Numbered from the stretch's first letter, positions 7,526 through 17,800 are shown. The stretch: 64,000 nt of DNA from Sphingobacterium hungaricum (GCF_015210005.1 NZ_MU158698.1:1001009-1065008), one strand, 5' to 3'. A program made the numbers and translations. The notes: generated by a model from the sequence alone, not told the origin.

Positions 7526-10486
7526 TTAAAAACCAAAATTCAAACCGAACGAGTACGTTCTAGGTCTTGGATACAACGTGTTGTCAATACCTTCAAAAAT
7601 CTCCGGATCAATGCCTTTGTATTTTGTGATCACAAATACGTTCTGACAATTTGCACTAAGCATCAATGTAACCGAACCATCTTTATTCAAACTGCCCACA
7701 TTGTATTGCAATCCGATGTTATCCATTTTTAAGAACGATGCATTTTTCACATAGTAATCGCTAGAATATTGATTGTTCACAAAATTCGTATTGTAGATAT
7801 CTGTGGTTGCGTTATTGATAAATCCGGATGGATTCAAAATATTTCGTCCAACGCCATTTCCAGAAGACACGTTATCATACACGTAGTTTCCAAGATTAGC
7901 TCTTAAAACGGTACTCAATGTGATTTTCTTGTAGTTCAATGAAGTCGTAAAACCCATCATGTATTTTGGTGCAGGTTGCTGATAATAATACATATCGGAT
8001 GGAGTAATCAAGCCGTCGCCATTTAAATCTTCATAAACGCCTTCCAAAGGTTTACCCGATTGATCATACACTTGCTTGTACACATAGAATTGGTAGGGCG
8101 CTAAACCGACAGAATGGTATTGAATCTGATTTCCTGTTCCTCCAGAAATACCTCTGGCTGCTAATTGGAAACCTGGATTGTCATTCAATGTCAAATTAGT
8201 CACTTTCGCTTCGTTGTATGTCAGGTTAAATCCTAAATCCCAATTGAAATTTTCTGATTTTACTGCTTGAATATTAATGCTTCCTTCAATTCCTCGGTTT
8301 TCCATATTACCTACATTCGTCAATAATTGGTTGCTGAAATTTGTTCCTACCGGAATGGTAACGGTCGCTAAAAGATCCCTGGTTTTCTTTTGGTAAGCAT
8401 CGATGCTACCAAAAATTCTTCCACCCCAAAATCCATAATCCAAACCTATATTTGTTGTTGCTGTAGACTCCCATTTTAGGTTTTCATCATAAGCAATTGG
8501 CGTATATACATTGTAGAACGTATTGCCCATTTGGTAAAGACTTTGAGCTGTGCTCAAATAGTAATTAGGCAAATAGCTGTAGTTTGCAATACCGTCCTTA
8601 TTACCAGTTTCACCATAACTCACCCTTAATTTTAAATCAGAGACCGCATCGTTATCTTTTAAGAAGTTTTCCCCTTTGATGCGCCAAGTCAAACCTGCAG
8701 ACGGGAAAATACCCCAACGTCCTTCTGGGTTAAATTTGGAAGAACCATCCGTACGAATCGTTCCCGAAAGAATGTATTTGTCCGAAAACGAATAGATCAA
8801 ACGGCCATAATAAGACAATAATTTATTTTGCTCCACAACGAAAGGAAAGTTTGGCGTCACCAACACATTGCCTAAAGCATTGTATTCGATTTCGTTATAA
8901 GGTGTCCTTTTGTTATCGTAATATCCATAACCTGCTGTTACGTTAATGTTGCTATTAATCGATGAAATATCTTTCGTATAGTTCAAATAAGCTTCAAAAA
9001 AGTTATTGTTCTGTGTTTCTCTGTAGCGTTGGAACTTTCCTTTATTAGCAAAATTTGAAGCTGCATTTTCAGGAATATACGTCGCTCCCCAGCCTTTTAC
9101 CACATCATAACCAATGTTGGCGTTGATATGCAATTCTGGCAAGAAATGAAATGAATAATCCATCTGAAGATTACCTAAACTGCGGTTTGTTTCCGCACGG
9201 TTGCTATACAATTCTAGTTGTGCTAAAGGATTTCTTGGGGACAAAGGGTCAGGAACAGCGCCCTCTTGCCATTCAAAATATCCACCGTAAGGACTGGTTT
9301 CATCGTAAATAGGTTTTGTTGGATCAAAAGCAATCGCCGACCCAATAGCTGCCGTATTCGCGAATGTATTGTTCGTAATAGTTCCTTTAACGTTCAGATC
9401 AAACTTCAGGTGGTTGTCGAAAAATTTCGGAGAAATATTTAAACCTGATGTTGCGCGCTTCAAATAATCCGTTTTCAACGTTCCGGCTTGCTCAATATAG
9501 CCTAATGATATGCGGTAAGGCATGTTTGCCACTCCGCCCGAAAACGTAAAGTTATTGTCCGATGCAAAGGCATTTTGATAAATCGCATCTTGCCAATCAG
9601 TGTTGTAATCGGTCAATAAATCTTTTTGCGTATCGTTTCCATAGGTATTGACATATTCCCTGATCTGATCAGCTGTAAGCACATCAATCTTATTGGCAAT
9701 TGTAGCTAAGCTGTTAACCGAAGAAACGCCAACTTTTAAACGGCCTATTTTTCCGCTTTTTGTGGTAATCAAAATCACTCCATTTGACGCTCTTGAACCG
9801 TAAATCGCTGTTGCATTCGCGTCCTTCAAGACAGTCATCGTTTCGATATCATTTGGATTGATCAACGCCAATGGGTTCGAAGCCCCGCTGATGTTGTCGC
9901 CGTTTAATGGGTTGCCATCGATTACGATCAAAGGATTATTGGAAGCTGTCAATGATGCTCCCCCGCGTACGCGAATCGTGCTTCCTGCGCCTGGTGCTCC
10001 TCCATTCGATGTGACCGAAACTCCAGCAACTTTCCCTTGAATCAATTGGTCAGGAGAAGTAATCGCACCTTTCTGAAAATCTTTTGATTGTACGGTAGAC
10101 ACCGAACCTGTTACCATTTTGCGGTCTACAGCTCCGTAACCGATCACGACAACTTCGCCAATCTCTTGATCATTCGAAGAAAGAATAAAATCTAAATTAG
10201 TTGAGGTTGGAATCTTGACATTCAGTTGGCTATTGGAATAACCGATGAACGAAGCGGAAACCAAATGGTCACCGGCTGTCAAACCTGTTAATGTATAGTT
10301 ACCCTCCGCATCCGATGATGTCGAAATGCTTGTGCCCAATACACTGATGGTCGCCCCTGAAATCCCAACTTTGCTTTCGTCCGTCACACGCCCCTTTAAG
10401 ACATTTTGCTGGCCAAAACTGAAGAATGAAATTAGCAGAAAACTTGTTAAAAAGCCAAGTTTGGCTAATGAGTAAATTCTGATCAT
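7526..10486 (-). CDS. SusC/RagA-family TonB-dependent outer-membrane transporter (maltodextrin locus)
   Basis: This outer-membrane channel imports oligosaccharides using TonB/proton-motive force. A signal peptide (residues 1-25) precedes a carboxypeptidase-regulatory-like domain (about residues 28-105, starting LKGRVTDESKVGISGAT). A TonB box and plug follow (EIGEVVVIGYGAVDRK onward, with VRGGASLTASNNPLIVIDG), then the 22-strand barrel ending in an aromatic strand (RTYSFGLNFGF). At 986 residues it lacks the N-terminal STN signalling domain found in the second SusC of this window. That agrees with control by a LacI regulator instead of an ECF sigma/FecR pair. It is the first gene of the minus-strand operon. 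Confidence 0.95.
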   Translation of the reverse strand: MIRIYSLAKLGFLTSFLLISFFSFGQQNVLKGRVTDESKVGISGATISVLGTSISTSSDAEGNYTLTGLTAGDHLVSASFIGYSNSQLNVKIPTSTNLDFILSSNDQEIGEVVVIGYGAVDRKMVTGSVSTVQSKDFQKGAITSPDQLIQGKVAGVSVTSNGGAPGAGSTIRVRGGASLTASNNPLIVIDGNPLNGDNISGASNPLALINPNDIETMTVLKDANATAIYGSRASNGVILITTKSGKIGRLKVGVSSVNSLATIANKIDVLTADQIREYVNTYGNDTQKDLLTDYNTDWQDAIYQNAFASDNNFTFSGGVANMPYRISLGYIEQAGTLKTDYLKRATSGLNISPKFFDNHLKFDLNVKGTITNNTFANTAAIGSAIAFDPTKPIYDETSPYGGYFEWQEGAVPDPLSPRNPLAQLELYSNRAETNRSLGNLQMDYSFHFLPELHINANIGYDVVKGWGATYIPENAASNFANKGKFQRYRETQNNNFFEAYLNYTKDISSINSNINVTAGYGYYDNKRTPYNEIEYNALGNVLVTPNFPFVVEQNKLLSYYGRLIYSFSDKYILSGTIRTDGSSKFNPEGRWGIFPSAGLTWRIKGENFLKDNDAVSDLKLRVSYGETGNKDGIANYSYLPNYYLSTAQSLYQMGNTFYNVYTPIAYDENLKWESTATTNIGLDYGFWGGRIFGSIDAYQKKTRDLLATVTIPVGTNFSNQLLTNVGNMENRGIEGSINIQAVKSENFNWDLGFNLTYNEAKVTNLTLNDNPGFQLAARGISGGTGNQIQYHSVGLAPYQFYVYKQVYDQSGKPLEGVYEDLNGDGLITPSDMYYYQQPAPKYMMGFTTSLNYKKITLSTVLRANLGNYVYDNVSSGNGVGRNILNPSGFINNATTDIYNTNFVNNQYSSDYYVKNASFLKMDNIGLQYNVGSLNKDGSVTLMLSANCQNVFVITKYKGIDPEIFEGIDNTLYPRPRTYSFGLNFGF

Positions 10487-10627
10487 ACACTAGAATTTTT
10501 TGTTTATAAAATTGGTAATGCTGCCATCGTATTAGACAACATGACTAAGGTAAAATAGAGTTTTCACAAAAAAAAGAAAAATTATAAAATATTTTTCAAG
10601 ATTAAAAATCGCTATTTTTATTTTTTA

Positions 10628-10671
10628 AAATTCTGAAAATCAATTTAATAAAAAATTGATTTTCAGAATTT
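10628..10671. repeat. Perfect 19-bp inverted repeat with 6-base loop in the sus leader region
   Basis: The left arm AAATTCTGAAAATCAATTT (10628-10646) is the exact reverse complement of the right arm at 10653-10671, with a 6-base spacer. It lies between divergent genes, so it does not terminate an upstream gene by position. If the minus promoter near 10750 is right, it forms a hairpin in the SusC mRNA leader. It could be a leader attenuator, an mRNA-stability hairpin or a protein site. Confidence 0.85.
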
Positions 10672-10696
10672 CTTGGTGAAAAATAATTTATTTTTT

Positions 10697-10710
10697 CGGG
10701 AACGTTCTCG
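10697..10710. promoter_or_regulatory. Candidate LacI-family operator
   Basis: CGGGAACGTTCTCG is a 14-bp palindrome with one mismatch, centred on CpG inside AACGTT, the layout typical of LacI/GalR-family operators. It lies between the SusC operon and the MFS gene, and a LacI-family regulator gene follows the MFS gene. It would sit just downstream of the candidate SusC start site, where a repressor would block transcription. The assignment to the neighbouring regulator is inference. Confidence 0.6.
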
Positions 10711-10748
10711 GAGTTTATCGAAAATTCTTCTTATTATTGATGTATAAA

Positions 10749-10756
10749 CAAAATTA
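10749..10756 (-). promoter_or_regulatory. Candidate -7 box for the SusC operon
   Basis: The minus strand reads TAATTTTG, an exact match to the Bacteroidota TAnnTTTG -7 consensus, and is the only such match found in this intergenic region. No clear -33 TTTG accompanies it. It predicts a leader of roughly 250 bases that includes the operator and the inverted repeat. Confidence 0.3.
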
Positions 10757-10864
10757 TTGATGAAATTCGCTTCGTAAAGCGAGGTCATTTATTACACTTT
10801 TTCTATTGAGGATAAATGCAATTGATTGATATTTATAGTACATTTAAATCACCAATTTTAAATC

Positions 10865-12220
10865 ATGCTTCAAAAGACATATTCCAAAAAACCTAGGCTT
10901 ACTAGGCTTCAAATTTTCAACATGAGTTTTGGGTTCTTAGGAATTCAATTTGGTTTTGCTTTACAGACCGGAAATGCCTCCCGCATCTTACAGACGTTTG
11001 GAGCAGATGTCGAACATTTATCTTTATTCTGGTTAGCAGCGCCGCTGAGCGGGATGATCATACAGCCGATTGTGGGTTATTACAGCGACCGTACCTGGAC
11101 TAAGCTGGGCAGGCGACGACCTTTCTTTTTGGCTGGAGCACTGATCGCTGCCATCTCGCTCGCCCTTATGCCAAACGCCGCTTTGTTTACGGCTATCTTA
11201 CCCCCATTGATGATCGGGGCGGGCATGCTGATGATTATGGACGCTGCTTTTAATGTTTCGATGGAACCTTTCCGTGCTTTGGTTGCGGATAATCTACCCA
11301 AAGAACAGCATGGACAGGGATTTTCAATGCAGACTTTTCTTATTGGTGCGGGCGCAATTATTGGATCATTTCTTCCTTTTATCTTTTCAGAATATTTAGG
11401 CATTTCAAAAACAGCCGATGAAGGTTTTGTGCCTCAAAACGTGATCTGGTCTTTTTATGTAGGCGCTGCCATCCTTTTATTAGCGATCATCTGGACAGTT
11501 ATATCGACCAAAGAATATAGCCCTGAAGAATTGAGGAGTTTCGATGAGGTGGTTTCAGAAGAAATAAAAGAAGAACAAAAAGGTTTTATGCTGGTTCTGA
11601 AAGACTTCAAAAACATGCCCAAAACCATGAAACAGCTGGGGCTTGTGCAATTTTTCTCTTGGTTCGCGTTGTTCTCCATGTGGGTATTTACGACGCCCGC
11701 CATTGCGCAGCATATCTACAAATTACCGACATCCGACACCTCGTCTGCCGCATATGCCGATGCCGGAAACCTGACTGGGGTTTTATTTGGAGTGTATAAT
11801 GTTGTTGCTACCGCAATGGCGTTATGCCTGCCTTTTTTCTATCGGAAATTTGGAAAGAAGAAAACACATTTTCTATCCCTTGCGATCTGCGGATTGGGTT
11901 TTATCTCGATGCTTTTTATTGAAGATAAAAACCTGTTGTTTATACCGATGATTGCTGTTGGTATTGCTTGGGCAAGTATTTTGGCTACGCCCTATGCTTT
12001 ATTGGCGAATGCGTTGCCAGCACGAAAAATGGGTCTGTATATGGGGATATTTAATTTCTTTATTACGTTGCCACAAATTGTAAATGGTTTTTTCGGTGGT
12101 TGGATTGTCAAGCATATCTTTCAGGGACAAGCAATTTACTCCCTGACTATGGCTGGCGTATTTATGCTTCTCGCCGCTGTTACCACGCTATGGATTTCCG
12201 AAGAAAAAATTAAAAAGTAA
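10865..12220 (+). CDS. MFS sugar transporter, probable maltose/oligosaccharide importer
   Basis: This inner-membrane carrier is predicted to bring maltose released by the exported GH13 enzyme into the cytoplasm. The 451-residue protein has about 12 hydrophobic segments split by a charged central loop (KEYSPEELRSFDEVVSEEIKEEQKG). The loop between TM2 and TM3 contains GYYSDRTWTKLGRRRPFF, the signature of the GPH/SLC45-like sucrose and maltose symporters. It is transcribed divergently from the SusC operon across a shared control region, which supports co-regulation. Substrate assignment rests on family and context. Confidence 0.85.
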   Translation: MLQKTYSKKPRLTRLQIFNMSFGFLGIQFGFALQTGNASRILQTFGADVEHLSLFWLAAPLSGMIIQPIVGYYSDRTWTKLGRRRPFFLAGALIAAISLALMPNAALFTAILPPLMIGAGMLMIMDAAFNVSMEPFRALVADNLPKEQHGQGFSMQTFLIGAGAIIGSFLPFIFSEYLGISKTADEGFVPQNVIWSFYVGAAILLLAIIWTVISTKEYSPEELRSFDEVVSEEIKEEQKGFMLVLKDFKNMPKTMKQLGLVQFFSWFALFSMWVFTTPAIAQHIYKLPTSDTSSAAYADAGNLTGVLFGVYNVVATAMALCLPFFYRKFGKKKTHFLSLAICGLGFISMLFIEDKNLLFIPMIAVGIAWASILATPYALLANALPARKMGLYMGIFNFFITLPQIVNGFFGGWIVKHIFQGQAIYSLTMAGVFMLLAAVTTLWISEEKIKK

Positions 12221-12485
12221 AGAGTAAAAAATCTAGAAAGCAGGAAGGCTTTTAACGTTTAAAGACCGCAGAGGACTCGGAACAGGCACAAAAGACACAG
12301 AGAAAGAATTTTTACGATAGTTGCTCTTCATGAGGTGCAAAGATTCGGATCCTCAAAAACTCTGTGACATCTTCGTAAATCCCTGTTTTTCAAAGTAAAA
12401 AATACTGAGTTAGGAATAGTTTATGATTAAACGCATAAAAACCCCTATTCTTTACTCCTTGTTCCTTACTCCTTATTCCTTGCTC
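12221..12485. repeat. Non-coding spacer with degenerate repeat sequence between convergent genes
   Basis: No gene is seen. Two tandem 14-base units, TTACTCCTTGTTCC (12453-12466) and TTACTCCTTATTCC (12467-12480), directly abut the end of the LacI-family gene. An inverted pair CACAGAG/CTCTGTG sits at 12296-12302 and 12360-12366 in a purine-rich stretch. The composition differs from neighbouring spacers and looks like a decayed extragenic repeat; that is inference. Confidence 0.5.
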
Positions 12486-13505
12486 TTAATAGCTTCCTTT
12501 CAAAGAAGAATCTCTAATCATTAGCTCCGACTCCAGCACAAATTCCTGATGAGTTTGCTTAGGGTTTTCATCAGCGAGCTTTTCCAATAATAAAGACGCA
12601 GCCTTCTCTCCTATTTTAATGGCTGGCTGTTTTATTGTGGTTAATGGTGGATTTAATAAAGATGCAATTTCGAGACTTGAAAACGCTGCGATTTTAATGT
12701 CTTGAGGGATTTGAAGCTTCATTGATTGACAGACTTGATACGTGGAAAATGCAAGGCGCTCCACCGAAGCCAAGATTCCGTCAGGATGATTGACTTCAAT
12801 CATGTGCTCAATGATGACCGCATTTTCTTCATACGAATTTGTGCAATCCACAATCAAACGCTTCCGGATCGGAATTCTATTTTTCTTTAGCGCATCGACA
12901 TAACCTTGCATACGGGTTTTACCAATCGACTGCTCTTTATTCACCACTAGGTACGCAATGCGTTCGCAGCCATTATCAATCAAATGCTGAGTGGCGTGGT
13001 AGCTGCTGTTGTAATCATCGGTAATAATTTTCGGGACACCCACTTCCTCATAAATCCGATCGAACAGGATCAATGGAAATCCAAAACTCTCGATATTATT
13101 TAGGTAGCTATGGTCGGTCGCTTCTCCCGAAGCCGACATCACCACGCCATCAACACGGCCATTCGACAGGCTTCGCATAAATTCCCGTTCCTTTTGAATA
13201 TCATCGTCGGTTACAAAAATCAGAATGTGATAGCCCGCCGTTTTCGCAACCTTCTCTACGCCCTGAATAATCTGCGAGAAATAATTATTGGCCAATTCGG
13301 GAATAATCACCGCAATGGTCTTGCTTTTTTGCTCCCGCAAATTGCTGGCATAATGGTTAGGCTGATAATTTAGTTCAGCTGCCTTTTCCAGAATGCGCTT
13401 CCTTGTTTCGGGATTAATGTCATTTGTATTTCTAAATGCCCTCGAAACCGTGGATGTAGAAATATTCAAGACCTCAGCTAGCGTATGTATATCAATCTTT
13501 GCCAT
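12486..13505 (-). CDS. LacI/GalR-family transcriptional regulator
   Basis: It is a sugar-responsive DNA-binding regulator, most likely of the adjacent maltodextrin genes. The N-terminal helix-turn-helix and hinge helix are clear (residues 6-50: HTLAEVLNISTSTVSRAF, then KRILEKAAELNYQPNHYASNL). A periplasmic-binding-protein-like effector domain follows (KTIAVIIPELANNYFSQII, GVVMSASGEATD, DGILASVERLAF). The 339-residue length is standard. It starts with ATG and is preceded 53 bases upstream by the dipeptide epimerase gene on the same strand, so read-through from that gene is possible. The palindrome at 10697-10710 is a plausible target. Confidence 0.92.
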   Translation of the reverse strand: MAKIDIHTLAEVLNISTSTVSRAFRNTNDINPETRKRILEKAAELNYQPNHYASNLREQKSKTIAVIIPELANNYFSQIIQGVEKVAKTAGYHILIFVTDDDIQKEREFMRSLSNGRVDGVVMSASGEATDHSYLNNIESFGFPLILFDRIYEEVGVPKIITDDYNSSYHATQHLIDNGCERIAYLVVNKEQSIGKTRMQGYVDALKKNRIPIRKRLIVDCTNSYEENAVIIEHMIEVNHPDGILASVERLAFSTYQVCQSMKLQIPQDIKIAAFSSLEIASLLNPPLTTIKQPAIKIGEKAASLLLEKLADENPKQTHQEFVLESELMIRDSSLKGSY

Positions 13506-13558
13506 ATCAAATAGAGACCGCCAAATTAACCTTAATTAGTAAGAAAAAAAACTACTAT

Positions 13559-14656
13559 TTACAGTTCCCATTTTTCGCATTGCTGCAGAAAGCTCTCCTT
13601 TATAGACGCGCCAATGCCGATCGCTTCCGGAAGCACAATTTTATAGCCATCAAATTGCACACCTCCCTGAACTGGATCTTCCAAATGTCCAATCATGCAG
13701 GTATCCATATCGAAAAATTTGACGTTTGGGGCCGCGTAAGCAAAATGCACTTTGGCCGTCAGCGCCAATCGGGATTCCAGCATTCCTCCAATCATGCAAT
13801 GCACACCATACTGAGAAGCGACGTTTTGGATTTTCAGCGCTTTGCGAATGCCTCCCGATTTTGAAAACTTGATGTTGATGTAGTCGCACGCATCTGTCCT
13901 GCAGATTCTGTCTGCATCATGATGTGAATAGACCGACTCATCGGCCATAATCGGAATAATCGTTTCTGTCCGTAATTGCGGCAGCAAATGGTCGTTGTAC
14001 GTGCGCATAGGTTGTTCGCAGAATTGGATTTTATAGGCTTCCATGCCTTGCAAAGCTTCAATTGCCTGTTCAAAAGACCAGCCTTGATTCGCATCGATGC
14101 GAATCGGAATATCAAAACCGACTGCCTTTCGTATTGCTTTGATGCGCTCGATATCGTCGGCAGGCTGTTTGCCTAACTTCACTTTCAATATCTCTGCACC
14201 ATTCTCTTTGAAAGCCAAGGCTTTCGTTGCCATTTCTTCAGCAGAGCTGATGCCGACCGTAATATCGGTCGTAATTTCACGGACTGCACCTTCCAAGAAT
14301 TTGTACAAGGGTAAATTCGCATGCTTCGCCGCCAGATCAAACAATGCCATCTCGAACGCAGATTTGATGGTTGTATTTCCGGCGATAAACAAATCCAATT
14401 CGCCCATCCGATCATCAATTTTTAAAGGATCTTTTCCCTTCCATAGTTTTGCAAATTCCTTCGCCAGCACGATGCAGGTGTCTTGGGTTTCACCGACAAT
14501 CATCGGAAAGGCAGAACATTCGCCAGTACCCTCTAAGCCAGAGTCGGTATAAATTTTCACACAGGTATTTTGTGCATAATCCATAGTCCCTGTCGCAATG
14601 ACAAATGGCTCCATAGGAATGCTTAATCTATAAATCTCTATTCTGTTAATCAGCAT
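13559..14656 (-). CDS. Dipeptide epimerase (L-Ala-D/L-Glu epimerase-like, enolase superfamily)
   Basis: It is predicted to epimerise L-Ala-D-Glu or related dipeptides, a step in recycling murein peptides. The 365-residue protein has the MLE-subgroup active site: a KxK motif in ILKVKLG (Lys158 and Lys160), metal ligands Asp188 (IRIDANQGW), Glu214 (FCEQP) and Asp239 (MADES), and the opposing catalytic Lys263 (NIKFSKSGG). The spacing closely follows known L-Ala-D/L-Glu epimerases. The family also contains epimerases for other dipeptides, so the exact substrate is open. No partner peptidase or ligase gene is nearby; the downstream gene on the same strand is the LacI-family regulator. Confidence 0.87.
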   Translation of the reverse strand: MLINRIEIYRLSIPMEPFVIATGTMDYAQNTCVKIYTDSGLEGTGECSAFPMIVGETQDTCIVLAKEFAKLWKGKDPLKIDDRMGELDLFIAGNTTIKSAFEMALFDLAAKHANLPLYKFLEGAVREITTDITVGISSAEEMATKALAFKENGAEILKVKLGKQPADDIERIKAIRKAVGFDIPIRIDANQGWSFEQAIEALQGMEAYKIQFCEQPMRTYNDHLLPQLRTETIIPIMADESVYSHHDADRICRTDACDYINIKFSKSGGIRKALKIQNVASQYGVHCMIGGMLESRLALTAKVHFAYAAPNVKFFDMDTCMIGHLEDPVQGGVQFDGYKIVLPEAIGIGASIKESFLQQCEKWEL

Positions 14657-14848
14657 ACAAAAAGGTTAAATACAAAGGTAAGCATTGCATTATGAAATTT
14701 TCAACAGAATATCTTTTAAATACAAAATCATCGATTTTTGGAGTTTATCATTACAAATAAATTAAAAGGAATGATTATAAATTACAAAAAACATAATATA
14801 AAATTATTTTTATTGCTATATTAGCATTTCCAAAAAGATTTTTTAGTA

Positions 14849-17800
14849 ATGATAAATGAAGGAATGAGCGCTGCAGGACTTTATGATCCTAATTTTGAAC
14901 ACGATGCGTGCGGTGTAGGTTTTGTAGCCCATATCAAAGGCAACAAATCTCATCAGCAAGTTAGGGATGCTTTAACCATGTTGGAAAACATGGAGCATCG
15001 CGGAGCTTGCGGTTGTGATCCAGAATCAGGAGATGGAGCCGGAATAATGATTCAATTGCCCCACGAGTTTTTGTGGGAAGAATGTATTTCTTTAGGAATA
15101 CAATTAGAAGAGCCCGGATATTACGGAACTGGAATGCTGTTTCTGCCCAAGGAAGAAGCATTGAATAAGATTTGTAGAGATACAATTATCGAAGCGACTT
15201 CGGAAAGAAATATGAAGTTCTTAGGATTCCGAACGGTTCCAGTCAATAGAGAAGGCATCGGGCCAACAGCCTTAAGCGCTGAGCCTGAAATCGTCCAGTT
15301 TTTTGTCTCCCGCCCAGAAGGCATCAAAAACACGGAAGAATTCGAACGCAAATTATTTGTGTTGAGACGATTGATTATTCAAAAGATAAAACTACACCAG
15401 GAATATCCTTTGCCATTGTACATGGCATCGCTTTCTTGTAAAACAATTATTTATAAAGGTCAATTAACCACTTACCAAGTTGGAACATATTTCGAGGACT
15501 TAAAAGATCCTCGCGTTGTTTCGGCTTTCGGTCTAGTGCATTCGCGTTTCTCGACCAATACATTTCCCTCGTGGTCATTGGCGCAGCCATTCCGCATCAT
15601 CGCGCATAATGGGGAAATCAATACGCTGACAGGAAATTTAAACTGGTTCTACGCAGGCATGCGTGCCCTTTCATCGCCTTATTTTACGGAAGATGAAATG
15701 GAAATATTATTGCCAGTAGTCGATCGCGGACAATCGGATTCAGCTTGCCTGGATAACGTGGTCGAATTGCTTTTGCATTGTGGCAGAAGCCTTCCGCACG
15801 TGATGCTGATGTTAGTTCCCGAAGCTTGGGACGGAAATACCCAAATGGATCCGTTGAAAAAAGCGTTTTATGAATACCATGCGACGCTTATGGAACCTTG
15901 GGACGGACCGGCAGCTTTGTGTTTTACAGACGGAAAAACAATTGGCGCGACCTTAGACCGCAATGGCTTGAGACCTTTGCGCTATGCAATCACATCGGAT
16001 GACCGCGTAGTCGTAGCTTCTGAAGCTGGCGCATTGCCAATTCCAGAAAGTCTGATTATTAAAAAAGGACGTCAGCAACCCGGAAAAATATTCGTTGTTG
16101 ACATGGAAGCTGGAATTATCCGTTCTGACGAAGAGGTCAAGGGACATTTAGTTACACAGCAGCCTTACGGCGAATGGTTGGACAATTACAAAATCCGCAT
16201 GGAGGAATTGGAAAAACCGAGGGTCACTTACACCTATCTATCTAAAGAATCGGTTTTCAAATACCAGCAGGCTTTTGGCTATTCCAGAGAAGATTTGGAA
16301 ACCATCTTAACGCCGATGGCATTGACTGGCTACGAGCCCATCGGCTCTATGGGAACGGATGTTCCTTTAGCGGTCTTGTCCGAACAACCTCAACATTTAT
16401 CAAGTTATTTTAAGCAGTTTTTCGCACAAGTTACCAATCCGCCAATCGATCCAATTCGCGAACGTTTGGTCATGAGTTTGGCGACTTTTATAGGAAATGC
16501 AGGAAACATCCTAATTGAGGATAAAAAATTCTGTCATTGTGTAACCTTAGAACATCCGATTTTGACTTCCAGCGAGCTGGAGAAATTGCGTTCTATCGAT
16601 ACAGGCGTTTTCCAAGCAAAAACATTGCAGTTATATTTTAAAGCTGATGGCAAAGCAGGCAGTTTAGATGCTGGTATCGAACGTTTATGCCGTTATGCAG
16701 ATGACGCCGTACGCGATGGTTTCGAAGTGATTATTTTATCAGATCGAGCGATCGATTCACAACATGCACCGATTCCTTCCATATTAGCTGTATCTGCAGT
16801 TCATCACCACCTGATCAAAACGGGAAATCGTGGCGCTGTAGGTTTGGTTGTCGAAGCTGGAGATGTTTGGGAGGTCCATCATTTTGCATGTTTACTGGCA
16901 TTTGGTGCTACCGCAATCAATCCGTACATGGCATTGGCGAGTATCCGCACAATGAAAGAACAGGGTCATTTAGAAACTGATCTAAATTGGGAAGAGCTTA
17001 AGAAAAATTATGTAAAAGCAATCTGTGCTGGGCTTCTGAAGATTTTCTCGAAAATGGGAATCTCTACTTTGCAGTCTTATCACGGTGCGCAGATTTTCGA
17101 AGTATTGGGCATCGACCAATCCGTAGTAGATAAATATTTCTGTGGAGCGGTTTCCAGAATCGGCGGTTTAGAATTGGACGATATTGCGAAAGAGGTTTTA
17201 GCGAAGCATTATGGTGCTTTCAGCAATGCCCGAGTAGAAAAAAGCTTGCTTCCTGAAGGTGGAATTTATCAGTGGAAACGCCGTGGCGAAGGTCACTTAT
17301 GGAATCCGCAAACGGTTCATTTATTGCAACAGGCTTGCCGGAACAATGATTTTGAGTCCTACAAAAAATACGCTTCATTGATCAATAATCAAAAAGAGCA
17401 CATGTTCACCTTGCGGGGATTATTGGATTTCGCGAAACACAGAACACCAGTTCCATTAAACGAAGTGGAATCTGCAAAAAGCATTATGAAACGTTTTGCG
17501 ACAGGCGCGATGTCTTTAGGGTCGATCTCGACAGAAGCGCATAGCACGTTAGCCATCGCAATGAACCGTATCGGAGCAAAAAGCAATACAGGAGAAGGCG
17601 GTGAAGATGCGATCCGTTTTGAACGTTTGCCAAATGGCGATTCCATGCGCTCGGCAATTAAGCAAGTAGCTTCGGCACGTTTCGGAGTGACTTCACATTA
17701 CTTGACTGAAGCGGATGAAATTCAGATTAAAATGGCCCAAGGTGCAAAACCCGGAGAAGGCGGACAGTTGCCAGGTCACAAAGTGAATGAGTTTATCGCT

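Larger units (their letters stand above)
10487..10864. other. Divergent control region of the maltodextrin locus
   Basis: The 378 bases separate the SusC operon (minus) from the MFS transporter gene (plus) and hold no gene. They contain a LacI-type palindrome (10697-10710), a perfect 19-bp inverted repeat (10628-10671) and a 10-base direct repeat ATTATTGATG at 10733 and 10753, spaced exactly 20 bp. There is also a short inverted repeat TCGCTT-N4-AAGCGA (10767-10782) and a candidate minus-strand -7 box (10749-10756). Long A/T tracts fill the rest. Confidence 0.75.

Noticed and set aside
12249-12264. CTTTTAACGTTTAAAG, a second CpG-centred near-palindrome resembling a LacI operator
   Set aside because: It lies between the 3' ends of two convergent genes, where no promoter is expected, and is built of simple A/T runs.
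12221-12485. CRISPR-like tandem repeats
   Set aside because: Only two adjacent 14-base units are present, with no spacers and no cas genes in the window.
14097-14552. 151-codon plus-strand frame
   Set aside because: It is fully antisense to the dipeptide epimerase, whose catalytic motifs are intact; the frame has no recognisable domain.
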